In this document: positions 1 to 5,569 of the stretch, piece by piece
Position numbering within the stretch: the first letter of the stretch is position 1
Layout: the number at the start of each line of letters is the position of its first letter
NCBI GenBank assembly: GCA_027340645.1
Contig: DAHWQN010000026.1
Coordinates: 1-7,618, forward strand
Source: Microcaldota archaeon
Lineage (GTDB): Archaea > Micrarchaeota > Micrarchaeia > Micrarchaeales > CABMGC01
Length of the DNA: 7,618 bases
Direction: 5' to 3'
Notes under the pieces: generated by a model
Database searches by the model: none
What the model was told of the DNA's origin: nothing
What the model saw: only the letters and a program-made list of their open reading frames with translations
Translations under genes and position numbers: made by a program

Positions 1-324
1 GATAGCATGTCAAAGCTGGATGATGCGGGAGTAAAAGTTATAGGCATAAGCGTTGACGGCCCCTTTGCAAATAAGGCTTTTAAGGAACATAATAGGATTG
101 GTTTCGCTCTTTTGAGCGATTACTCCAGAGAGGCGACAAAGAAGTTCGGTATTGAACTGAAGGACTTCGCGAATATGAAAGGCTACACTGCATCTAAGCG
201 CGCAATATTCATAGTGGACAGGAATGGCAAAATAGCATTCAAATGGGTTTCAGACGACCCTACAGTAGAACCGGACTACAAAACAGTAATAGCTGAAGCA
301 AAGAAACAAGACAGCCGGGCATGA
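1..324 (+). CDS. Peroxiredoxin (AhpC/TSA family), C-terminal part, cut by the window edge
   Basis: This is a thiol peroxidase that reduces hydrogen peroxide and organic hydroperoxides in the cytoplasm. The reading frame is open from base 1, so the ATG at 7 is an internal Met, not the start. The visible 107 residues begin in the DSMSKL helix that normally follows the peroxidatic-Cys motif, which therefore lies upstream of the window. The family signatures seen are VKVIGISVD, FALLSDYSREATKKFG, the GYTASKRAIFIVDRNGKI strand pair and the C-terminal KWVSDDPTVEPDY. No cysteine occurs in the visible part, so there is no C-terminal resolving Cys; this suggests a 1-Cys enzyme or one resolved by a Cys upstream. 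The gene ends 42 bases before the next start. Family assignment is firm; the subclass is inferred. Confidence 0.93.
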   Translation, partial: DSMSKLDDAGVKVIGISVDGPFANKAFKEHNRIGFALLSDYSREATKKFGIELKDFANMKGYTASKRAIFIVDRNGKIAFKWVSDDPTVEPDYKTVIAEAKKQDSRA

Positions 325-330
325 CATGCA

Positions 331-337
331 TTATTTA
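331..337 (+). promoter_or_regulatory. Weak TATA-like box before the membrane protein gene
   Basis: TTATTTA lies about 30 bases before the ATG at 367, which would fit a short-leader archaeal transcript. The same T-rich stretch (331-350) could instead act as the peroxiredoxin terminator. The match is weak. Confidence 0.25.
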
Positions 338-366
338 GTTTTTGCTTCCAAACTTTATTGGTAAAT

Positions 367-819
367 ATGTCGGATGTGCAGACTGAAAAGACGTTTGTTT
401 CAAACCCTAAAGCAAACGGTCAGACGCTTGAAGAGTATTTAGGATCCACTGGCATTGCAGAAAGTATGCCGCTATCTGATTCTTATTCTAAAATAAGCAT
501 ATCTACATTCGCCATAATCGGGATTGTTGGGCTTATATTCCCAGGTATTGTAGAAGTTGTTTTTGGTGGAGCCGCGGCAGGCTCATTGCTGCTTATTTCA
601 ATATTTATACTGTTTTTGGCGCTGTTCATTGTAAGCTACTTTAAGATCAGGCATAGAAATGGAGCTGATGCATTCTCATACTTACTGATATTCACTGCAC
701 CTACTGCAATCAATTTCATCATAGCTTTGACTCCCATATCAGGTATTGGGATTGTAGCCGCATTAGCCGGCCTGTTTGTTGCATATTGGATATTGAATGA
801 TAGGGAAATGATTGGGTGA
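367..819 (+). CDS. Small four-helix integral membrane protein, unknown function
   Basis: This is a 150-residue protein that I do not recognise. The first ~40 residues are polar and probably cytoplasmic. They are followed by four hydrophobic segments at roughly 45-66, 70-92, 103-122 and 125-143, and a short charged tail (NDREMIG). The loop between helices 2 and 3 (KIRHRNGAD) is basic, which favours a cytoplasmic location by the positive-inside rule. Glycines and prolines are common in helices 1, 3 and 4. There is no signal peptide and no catalytic motif. I chose the ATG at 367 over an in-frame TTG at 358, because only the TTG adds residues (MVN) and it has no ribosome binding site of its own. 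The DUF3850 gene follows 4 bases after the stop and uses a ribosome binding site inside this gene's end, so the two are very likely co-translated. Confidence 0.8.
   Translation: MSDVQTEKTFVSNPKANGQTLEEYLGSTGIAESMPLSDSYSKISISTFAIIGIVGLIFPGIVEVVFGGAAAGSLLLISIFILFLALFIVSYFKIRHRNGADAFSYLLIFTAPTAINFIIALTPISGIGIVAALAGLFVAYWILNDREMIG
815..819 (+). promoter_or_regulatory. Shine-Dalgarno GGTGA overlapping a stop codon
   Basis: GGTGA includes the TGA stop of the membrane protein gene and lies 4 bases before the ATG at 824. It matches the archaeal anti-SD (AUCACCUCC). This decides ATG 824 over the in-frame TTG at 812 and implies translational coupling. Confidence 0.7.
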
Positions 820-823
820 ATTT

Positions 824-1093
824 ATGGACATAGAAAAAAAGGTATGGCCGGAATTTTTTGAGAGAATAGTCTCTGGGGACAAAACCTTCGAGATAAGGCT
901 AGGGGACTTCGAGTGCAGGAAGGGCGACAGGCTAATACTGCGGGAGTATAACCCTGAGACCAAGCAGTATACAGGCAGGAAGATAGAGAAGTCAGTAACA
1001 TATGTTGCAAAGCTCAACGATGTGAGCAACAAGAGGTTTTGGCCGCAGGACGACATTGATAAATATGGCTTCCAGGTCATAGGTTTCAGGTAA
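824..1093 (+). CDS. DUF3850 / ASCH-like (PUA-fold) small protein
   Basis: This 89-residue protein matches the DUF3850 pattern: KVWPEFFERIVSGDKTFEIR at 6-25, GDRLILREYNPETKQYTGR at about 38-56, and a closing YGFQVIGFR strand. DUF3850 proteins belong to the ASCH/PUA-like beta-barrel superfamily, for which RNA or modified-nucleotide binding has been proposed. No specific reaction is known to me. The conserved E-I-R (TFEIR) and the LREY segment are present, and the domain appears full length. It directly follows the four-helix membrane protein and is coupled to it by an overlapping ribosome binding site. Its sampled G+C is high (one line is 34 of 60), unlike the AT-rich TPR gene nearby. It converges on the XRE-CBS gene with only 5 bases between the stops. 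Confidence 0.85.
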   Translation: MDIEKKVWPEFFERIVSGDKTFEIRLGDFECRKGDRLILREYNPETKQYTGRKIEKSVTYVAKLNDVSNKRFWPQDDIDKYGFQVIGFR

Positions 1094-1098
1094 GCCGG

Positions 1099-1617
1099 TC
1101 AGAGCATGTCCTCTGCAGTAACTATCCCTACTAAAGAGCTTTTGTCTATTACAAGTATTGCGGGGTATTGCTTGAGCAGCGCTCTTGCCGTGTCCACTGG
1201 AGTTTTGATGCTAAGTATCGGATATGGTTCTTTCATTATGCTGCTTATACGAACACTTCCTTGAACTCCAACAAGCATGCTTGTTGTAACTACCCCAGTT
1301 ATCACTGCGCCGTCCATGACAGGAAGCTGGGATATGGCATGCTTCTTCACTATTCTCGCTGCATCTTCTACCGTATCTGATATTTTTACTGTGATGACTC
1401 CTAGATGCATTATATCTGACAGCGTCTTTTCATCACTGTGCTCCAATTCTTCCAGTGCCTCGAAAAGCCGCATTGCTATATTGTAATTGGGCACAACTAC
1501 GCCGCGTTCTATCTTTGTCAGCAAAGATTGGCTTATTCCTGCCTTCTTCGCAAGTACCTGTTGCGTGAGATTCAGCCTTTTCCTTTTATATGATATGGAA
1601 CTTAGTTGGTATGACAT
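1099..1617 (-). CDS. XRE-family HTH regulator with a CBS-domain pair
   Basis: This 172-residue predicted transcription factor has an N-terminal XRE helix-turn-helix at about 6-58, with LTQQVLAKKAGISQSLLTKIERG the typical core. A CBS pair follows, with CBS1 at about 67-117 and CBS2 at about 125-172. This architecture is the archaeal type 'predicted transcriptional regulator with C-terminal CBS domains' (COG3620-like, from memory). CBS pairs usually bind adenosyl ligands such as AMP, ATP or SAM, so DNA binding is probably ligand-controlled. The ligand is not visible here. The start ATG (1615-1617) has GTGAT three bases upstream. The gene is divergent from the TPR/PLP operon, with an inverted repeat between them, suggesting autoregulation and control of that operon. 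The protein ends right at the end of CBS2, as expected for a complete protein. Confidence 0.92.
   Translation of the reverse strand: MSYQLSSISYKRKRLNLTQQVLAKKAGISQSLLTKIERGVVVPNYNIAMRLFEALEELEHSDEKTLSDIMHLGVITVKISDTVEDAARIVKKHAISQLPVMDGAVITGVVTTSMLVGVQGSVRISSIMKEPYPILSIKTPVDTARALLKQYPAILVIDKSSLVGIVTAEDML
1269..1286. repeat. Perfect 18-bp palindrome inside the XRE-CBS gene
   Basis: CAACAAGCATGCTTGTTG equals its own reverse complement over all 18 bases. It lies in the CBS1 coding region and contains one of the window's ten GCATGC sites. A palindrome this long is expected about 0.03 times by chance in a window of this size with equal base frequencies. It could be an intragenic protein-binding site or a coincidence of codon choice. 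Confidence 0.6.
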
Positions 1618-1620
1618 AAA

Positions 1621-1625
1621 ATCAC
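1621..1625 (-). promoter_or_regulatory. Shine-Dalgarno GTGAT for the XRE-CBS gene
   Basis: On the minus strand GTGAT is followed by TTT and then the ATG at 1617. This is the same spacing as GTGGT-TTT-ATG before the TPR and PLP genes. It supports the chosen start. Confidence 0.5.
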
Positions 1626-1658
1626 GATAGCTTTTTGATTGATATTCTCATGAGCTTT

Positions 1659-1672
1659 ATTCATATTTGAAT
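1659..1672. promoter_or_regulatory. Inverted repeat, candidate operator between divergent genes
   Basis: ATTCA-TATT-TGAAT has perfect 5-bp arms (12 of 14 positions symmetrical). It is nested beside a wider TCATA-N10-TATGA pair at 1661-1680. It lies in the 117-base gap between the XRE-CBS gene and the TPR/PLP operon and touches the likely minus-strand TATA box. That is where a dimeric XRE regulator could repress its own gene. Binding is inferred, not shown. Confidence 0.45.
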
Positions 1673-1679
1673 ATTTATG
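1672..1679 (-). promoter_or_regulatory. TATA-like box for the XRE-CBS gene
   Basis: The minus strand reads CATAAATA here, about 55-60 bases before the ATG. A transcript starting ~26 bases downstream would have a leader of about 30 bases containing the GTGAT ribosome binding site. It overlaps the candidate operator at 1659-1672 by one base and lies within the wider TCATA/TATGA pair. Confidence 0.35.
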
Positions 1680-1689
1680 ACAAAAACTA

Positions 1690-1698
1690 TTATATATA
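1690..1698 (+). promoter_or_regulatory. TATA box for the TPR/PLP operon
   Basis: TTATATATA is a strong archaeal TATA match. The expected transcription start ~26 bases on, near 1720, would give a leader of about 15 bases with GTGGT (1727-1731) before the ATG at 1735. The sequence is nearly symmetrical, so some minus-strand activity is possible. Confidence 0.6.
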
Positions 1699-1734
1699 CT
1701 CAGGTTCACATCAGTTTCGCAAAAAAGTGGTTTT

Positions 1735-2259
1735 ATGGTAGAACATGTAGTGAAAAAACCTGTGGAGAATGATGGCAGCGGGAGCTTATTAACACATAAT
1801 AAGGAGAGGTTAACTCAACTTCTACGCGCCAGCGTAGTTGAAGACAGATTTTTAAGGGCAAGCCTTTTGGCGGACCTTGGTGAAGGAAAACGTCCAGATG
1901 TTGGAGGAGTTGCAGCGTATTATAAAGGAAATTTTGAAGCTGCGCTAAAATTATTTGAAGAATCGCTGGATAAAAATCCTTTTAGTGCGGATATATGGAC
2001 TGATTACGGCAAAACATTGGAAAAACTTGGGAGAAGAGATGATGCTTTATTAGCATATGAAAATGCGTTGATATTAGATCCACTGCATCCGGATGCTTTG
2101 CTTGAAAAAGGATTGAAACTTCAAGAAAACAACAAAGAGGATGAGCATGCCAAGATGCTTGTAAAGGAGGCGGTGAGATCCCAAAAGGAGCGGCAAGTTC
2201 AGAGGGCGGAAGGCAGGCTTCTTGCTTTGCACAACTACATTAGACAGGAAGGGGATTAG
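1735..2259 (+). CDS. TPR-repeat protein, likely partner or scaffold protein
   Basis: This 174-residue soluble protein has tetratricopeptide repeats in its middle. The clearest is at about 85-118, starting DIWTDYGKTLEKLGRRDDA and ending ILDP, with W/Y/G/A/P at the canonical positions. A less complete repeat precedes it (about 57-84, with AAYYKGNFEAALKLFEESL) and a degenerate one follows (about 119-150). The N-terminal ~50 residues are polar and helical. The C-terminus is rich in charged and Gln residues, probably a long helix. TPR units bind other proteins; the partner is unknown. The start ATG follows GTGGT-TTT. The PLP-enzyme gene begins 26 bases after the stop, suggesting an operon. One coding line (1921-1980) is only about 30% G+C, below several neighbours. 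Confidence 0.85.
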   Translation: MVEHVVKKPVENDGSGSLLTHNKERLTQLLRASVVEDRFLRASLLADLGEGKRPDVGGVAAYYKGNFEAALKLFEESLDKNPFSADIWTDYGKTLEKLGRRDDALLAYENALILDPLHPDALLEKGLKLQENNKEDEHAKMLVKEAVRSQKERQVQRAEGRLLALHNYIRQEGD

Positions 2260-2277
2260 CTATTTTGTATACAATGC

Positions 2278-2282
2278 GTGGT
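2278..2282 (+). promoter_or_regulatory. Ribosome binding site GTGGT deciding the PLP-enzyme start
   Basis: GTGGT-TTT-ATG repeats the arrangement in front of the TPR gene (GTGGT at 1727-1731). GTGGT pairs with the AUCAC end of the anti-SD through one G-U wobble. It favours ATG 2286 over the in-frame TTG 2265 and ATG 2274. Confidence 0.5.
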
Positions 2283-2285
2283 TTT

Positions 2286-3512
2286 ATGTTAAATAAAAAA
2301 GCAAAGCCTGTCAAGGTAAAAGATAATGTTAGTTCTGCAAGACTTTCCACCGAAGACCTTAGTGTCAAGGAATGGAAAGACACAGAGGAGCTGAAGGAGG
2401 CACGGCGGAGAGGCGGAATACCAAGCAGATATGCAAGGAGCGGCACTCCTGAACTGGAGGATGTGGAGGAGAAGGTAGCTACGCTGCTCGGCCTTGAGTG
2501 CAATAGAGTGGCAGTATATAATTATGGTATGACTGCAGTCGTAGCCGCGCTGGAATACTGGCGCCCTAGAGCAGGATTAATTGCAGTACATGGCCACAAT
2601 GAGTATACAAGAACTAAGCAGTACTTTTCCGAAATTTTAGTATCGAAGGGAGTGATTCCGGAAGAGGTAAGTTCTTACTCAATAGAAGGGCTCTCTGATG
2701 CTATTAGAAAATATAGACCACAGATTGTGTTCCTTGAGACTATTGGAAATGGTCCCGATATCCCAATTCTGGATGTGAAGAGATTTCTCAGTATACCAGG
2801 CCTTAAGGACCCAGGACTACTGACAGTGTTGGACAATACACTCGCTGCTGATAGGATACGGCCCGAGGAGCTTATAGAAAATGACTTGAACATTATTGTT
2901 GTGGAGAGTGGAACAAAGTTCTATACGAAGAATAGGAGCTCTGTAGGGTTTGCTTATGCAAAAGATCCGCGTGTTGTAGAGAGGTTAAAACTTTTAAGGA
3001 CTATCACTGGAGGGGCCCCCGACCGCATTCCAGCCAAACTTCTCAACAATGATATTATAAGTCCGAAGGAGTTTGCGGATAGAAACAACAGGATATTCAC
3101 GAATGCGAAAATACTTGCGGAATCGTGCTCCTCTGTATTACTGCGAGATTCCGCATTCTCTGTTTCCTATCCAAACCTCGCTGGCCATCCTGAATCGGAG
3201 TTTGCAAATAAGAATTATCCAGGCGGAGCTGCTCCATTATTCTTCTTGCGTACTAAAGGGAATATCAATCAGTACGCATTAACTGATGCGCTCTTCTCTG
3301 CACCAGTGATTAAGGCCGCTTGCCTGAACATTGAAAGCTTTGGCTTCGATTTCACGGCCATCTATCCGAATGACTATACACCTTTGGATTCCAAAGGGAA
3401 AGAACCATACGTCAGGATCTCTGCAGGTACTGAAGATGCGGATGTTGTAATGGAGATAGGCGGAGCTTTAAGACACGTACTAGGTATAGTATCTGGAATT
3501 AGTGGTGGATAA
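2286..3512 (+). CDS. PLP-dependent Cys/Met-metabolism-family enzyme (cystathionine gamma-synthase-like fold)
   Basis: This 408-residue fold-type I PLP enzyme matches the Cys/Met metabolism family. Residues 49-70 (YARSGTPELEDVEEKVATLLG) match the usual YSRxxNPT...LE phosphate-binding region, with Y49 and R51. N-Y-G-M-T at 79-83 occupies the substrate/PLP-binding turn. D183 in VLDNTLA should bind the pyridine nitrogen. K211 in VESGTKFYTK should be the Schiff-base lysine. R377 in YVRISAGTED should bind the substrate carboxylate. Length is normal for the family (~380-420). The usual YGGT loop is replaced by HNEYTRTKQYF (104-114), and the GGH/D after the lysine is altered to KNRSS. The substrate is therefore uncertain: gamma-synthase, lyase and sulfhydrylase activities all remain possible. 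It is in an apparent operon behind the TPR gene and divergent from an XRE-CBS regulator. Confidence 0.88.
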   Translation: MLNKKAKPVKVKDNVSSARLSTEDLSVKEWKDTEELKEARRRGGIPSRYARSGTPELEDVEEKVATLLGLECNRVAVYNYGMTAVVAALEYWRPRAGLIAVHGHNEYTRTKQYFSEILVSKGVIPEEVSSYSIEGLSDAIRKYRPQIVFLETIGNGPDIPILDVKRFLSIPGLKDPGLLTVLDNTLAADRIRPEELIENDLNIIVVESGTKFYTKNRSSVGFAYAKDPRVVERLKLLRTITGGAPDRIPAKLLNNDIISPKEFADRNNRIFTNAKILAESCSSVLLRDSAFSVSYPNLAGHPESEFANKNYPGGAAPLFFLRTKGNINQYALTDALFSAPVIKAACLNIESFGFDFTAIYPNDYTPLDSKGKEPYVRISAGTEDADVVMEIGGALRHVLGIVSGISGG

Positions 3513-3522
3513 AGTTATAGTG

Positions 3523-3600
3523 TTGCCTTGTATATACGGCCAGCAAGGCAAATATATTTGTGGCTCTCTGATGTTGTAGGGCAATTTTGTTTCTTTATTT
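3523..3600 (+). terminator. Hairpin plus T-rich tract between convergent genes
   Basis: TTGCCTTG (3523-3530) and CAAGGCAA (3544-3551) form a perfect 8-bp stem with a 13-base loop, just after the PLP-enzyme stop. A T-rich run (about 3585-3600) follows and fits archaeal oligo-T termination for the + strand transcript. The stem may also limit read-through from the opposing methyltransferase gene. No other signal is seen in this 86-base gap. Confidence 0.5.
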
Positions 3601-4783
3601 ATTTTGCATTTTTGTTTGTTTCTGCATAAAGATACTCAACAAACTTCCGAATGCGCTGATCATTGAGATTCGTATTTGTATTTATTGGCAAGAGATGTAA
3701 AATGTCCTCTGTAATTATATTGCCGTTCCTTCCAGTGAAGTGGCGTTGCTGCCTTTCAACGAGCTTGAACCCGCAGTTAAGTGTTGAGATGAGATACAAC
3801 AGTGCTGAAGTATCAAATTTTGACTTGCCGATATCAGTATTGCTGTCAACCACTAAAATCAGCCTGCCGGAATTTTTTAGGATACGGTGGATTTCGCATA
3901 ATGCGTTGTGCATGTCGTATGAATATTTAATAAGCCAGGATTTAATGTTTCCGGAACCACGTCCGTGGCCTATTTCTTTCCTTGCTATTTCAGAGATGTT
4001 CCATCCGAGGAAGTGCATAACCCATTTATAATTTTTATAATAATCAAATACCCCAGGGTAAGGCGGAGAGGTAAGCACAAGGTCTGCTGATTTGGGTTTT
4101 AGGGGCAGACTGCCTGCATCAGATATTTTTACATCGCATTTGTTTTTAGAGTATGGCAGTGAATTGATTATTTTTTTATGGATATTGAAAGCATTGACTA
4201 GACCCGGAACTGTGCCTTTTTCTTTGGATATTGAAAGTCGCATAAGAACGTTGAATATTATGTTGAAAACTTCAGAATCTGGTGAAATGTTCGCTATGGA
4301 TTTTTTAATATTCTCGTAGTCGAAATGTGTTAGCTTAGAGTTTGATTCTGGTGAAATGCCACTGTTGAGTGCTTTTTGGAAAATATTATATGCATTTTCA
4401 AGCAGTGATTCTCTGGATTTATTGGGAATGTTACTAAATTCTGCTGTTTTAGACAATCCTACAGCTGCCGGGTTTATATCAGAACCGAAACATGTGAGTC
4501 CGAGCCTTACTGATTCAAACAGAACGGTTCCGCTGCCGCAGAATGGATCCACAATGACAGAGCCTCTGACAGCATGCTTTGCTATGATAAAGGCTGCAAG
4601 TTCAGGGGGGAACTGCCCACCCCAACGGAATATGCTTTTTCTAGTGTCTTCTGAAATGCCGACTTTTTCATCCAACGAGACATCTATCGGTATTGACTGG
4701 AATTCTGAAACAGAGCATGCAATATCATCGTACGGATTTTCTGAATCCATACCTCTATTCTGTTTGTTTGAATATTTAGACAC
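3599..4783 (-). CDS. Solo DNA amino-methyltransferase (SPPY type, N4-C or N6-A)
   Basis: This 394-residue SAM-dependent methyltransferase is predicted to act on exocyclic amino groups of DNA bases. Motif X-like FRWGGQFPPEL is at 52-62, motif I DPFCGSGT at 79-86 with SDINPAA at 101-107, and catalytic motif IV TSPPY at 238-242. The order X-I-IV, with ~150 residues between I and IV that could hold the recognition region, differs from classical beta-class enzymes, where IV comes first. It resembles archaeal and bacterial 'DNA methylase N4/N6' proteins with INP and SPPY motifs. SPPY rather than DPPY and the lack of a THUMP domain argue against a Trm11-like tRNA enzyme. No restriction endonuclease is adjacent. 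The start is a GTG; ATG at 4750 is an alternative, but its GAGGT abuts it with no spacing. Sampled lines are 27-38% G+C, well below the glycosyltransferase gene, suggesting acquisition by transfer. It lies 17 bases behind the MscS gene. Confidence 0.85.
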   Translation of the reverse strand: MSKYSNKQNRGMDSENPYDDIACSVSEFQSIPIDVSLDEKVGISEDTRKSIFRWGGQFPPELAAFIIAKHAVRGSVIVDPFCGSGTVLFESVRLGLTCFGSDINPAAVGLSKTAEFSNIPNKSRESLLENAYNIFQKALNSGISPESNSKLTHFDYENIKKSIANISPDSEVFNIIFNVLMRLSISKEKGTVPGLVNAFNIHKKIINSLPYSKNKCDVKISDAGSLPLKPKSADLVLTSPPYPGVFDYYKNYKWVMHFLGWNISEIARKEIGHGRGSGNIKSWLIKYSYDMHNALCEIHRILKNSGRLILVVDSNTDIGKSKFDTSALLYLISTLNCGFKLVERQQRHFTGRNGNIITEDILHLLPINTNTNLNDQRIRKFVEYLYAETNKNAK

Positions 4784-4800
4784 GTCATTGCCTTGATAGC

Positions 4801-5565
4801 TTATTTATGTTGCCTACCTTTCTGTTTCTGGGATTTCTTTGCAACATCTATTACATCATCAATGCGATTATTGACTTCATTTATTATGGCATCGCGCCTC
4901 TCAGGATTGCGTATCATGAGGTTAAGGACAAATCTTGTGGATTGTTTGTCTCTTGACACAAGCGTAAGTATAGGAGGGAATCTATCATCGAAGTTTGACC
5001 TGAGTTTGTTCATGCTCCGCAGAATTTCACCCTCAAGAGCAGGGATATCAATCTCGTTGTTTACTACAATCGGGACAGAAATGGCTTTCCAGGCCTGATG
5101 CGTGGTATTGACTACTGTTTCCTTCATGAATGCAGAGTTCGGCACTGAGACAATGTGGTCATCAGCCAAAATTATGGTGCTGATGGAGTTTATTTCTATT
5201 ACCTTGCCAGAATGTCCCAGGACTGTTATAGAATCGCCGACCTTGAACGGTATGTAGCCGAAGGTGAAGTACCTGGCCCCAAAGTTTTCCAGAGGACCAC
5301 GTATGGCAACGATTACGGCTACACCAAGAAGACCCACCATAAGCAGCAGTATGGCTGGATTGACTCCCAATTCTTCTATTGCCAGTATCAGGCCTATAAG
5401 CCAGACTAACACCCACACGAGGCGCTGTATCTGTGCACCCAACATCTGCGTGCTACGGCCCATAAGACGTCTTATTATAACGCTGATGAATCGGGCCACT
5501 ATCCACGTAGCAATGAGTATTATGCCGGCATACGCTATAGGAACAAGAACCTGCAGTATGTTCAT
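4801..5565 (-). CDS. MscS-family mechanosensitive ion channel
   Basis: This 254-residue membrane channel opens under membrane tension and releases ions and solutes on hypo-osmotic shock. Three transmembrane segments are visible at about 5-32, 45-66 and 68-100. The third is the pore helix (GVAVIVAIRGPLENFGARY), with the small-residue pattern and the charged break before the cytoplasmic part. The beta domain follows with the family signatures IPFKVGD (105-111) and VPNSAF (141-146), then an alpha/beta vestibule and a highly basic tail (KKSQKQKGRQHK). The length is close to the minimal MscS (about 280 in E. coli). The gene starts 4 bases after the glycosyltransferase stop and precedes the methyltransferase by 17 bases. 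Its position directly behind a trehalose-type synthase fits an osmotic role. Confidence 0.93.
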   Translation of the reverse strand: MNILQVLVPIAYAGIILIATWIVARFISVIIRRLMGRSTQMLGAQIQRLVWVLVWLIGLILAIEELGVNPAILLLMVGLLGVAVIVAIRGPLENFGARYFTFGYIPFKVGDSITVLGHSGKVIEINSISTIILADDHIVSVPNSAFMKETVVNTTHQAWKAISVPIVVNNEIDIPALEGEILRSMNKLRSNFDDRFPPILTLVSRDKQSTRFVLNLMIRNPERRDAIINEVNNRIDDVIDVAKKSQKQKGRQHK

Positions 5566-5569
5566 GACC

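Noticed and set aside
763..1080. Open frame of 105 codons on the minus strand
   Set aside because: It overlaps the clearly recognisable DUF3850 gene and the end of the membrane protein gene, and resembles no protein family.
1168..1486. Two + strand open frames opposite the XRE-CBS gene
   Set aside because: They are antisense to strong HTH and CBS domain matches, and their translations are low-complexity or unrecognisable.
3523..3551. Inverted repeat as a mobile-element end or attachment site
   Set aside because: It is a single hairpin with no target duplication or transposase nearby, and a terminator between convergent genes explains it better.
3599..4783. Methyltransferase as a tRNA Trm11/TrmG10-type enzyme
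   Set aside because: There is no THUMP domain, and motif IV is SPPY rather than DPPY, which fits DNA amino-methyltransferases better.
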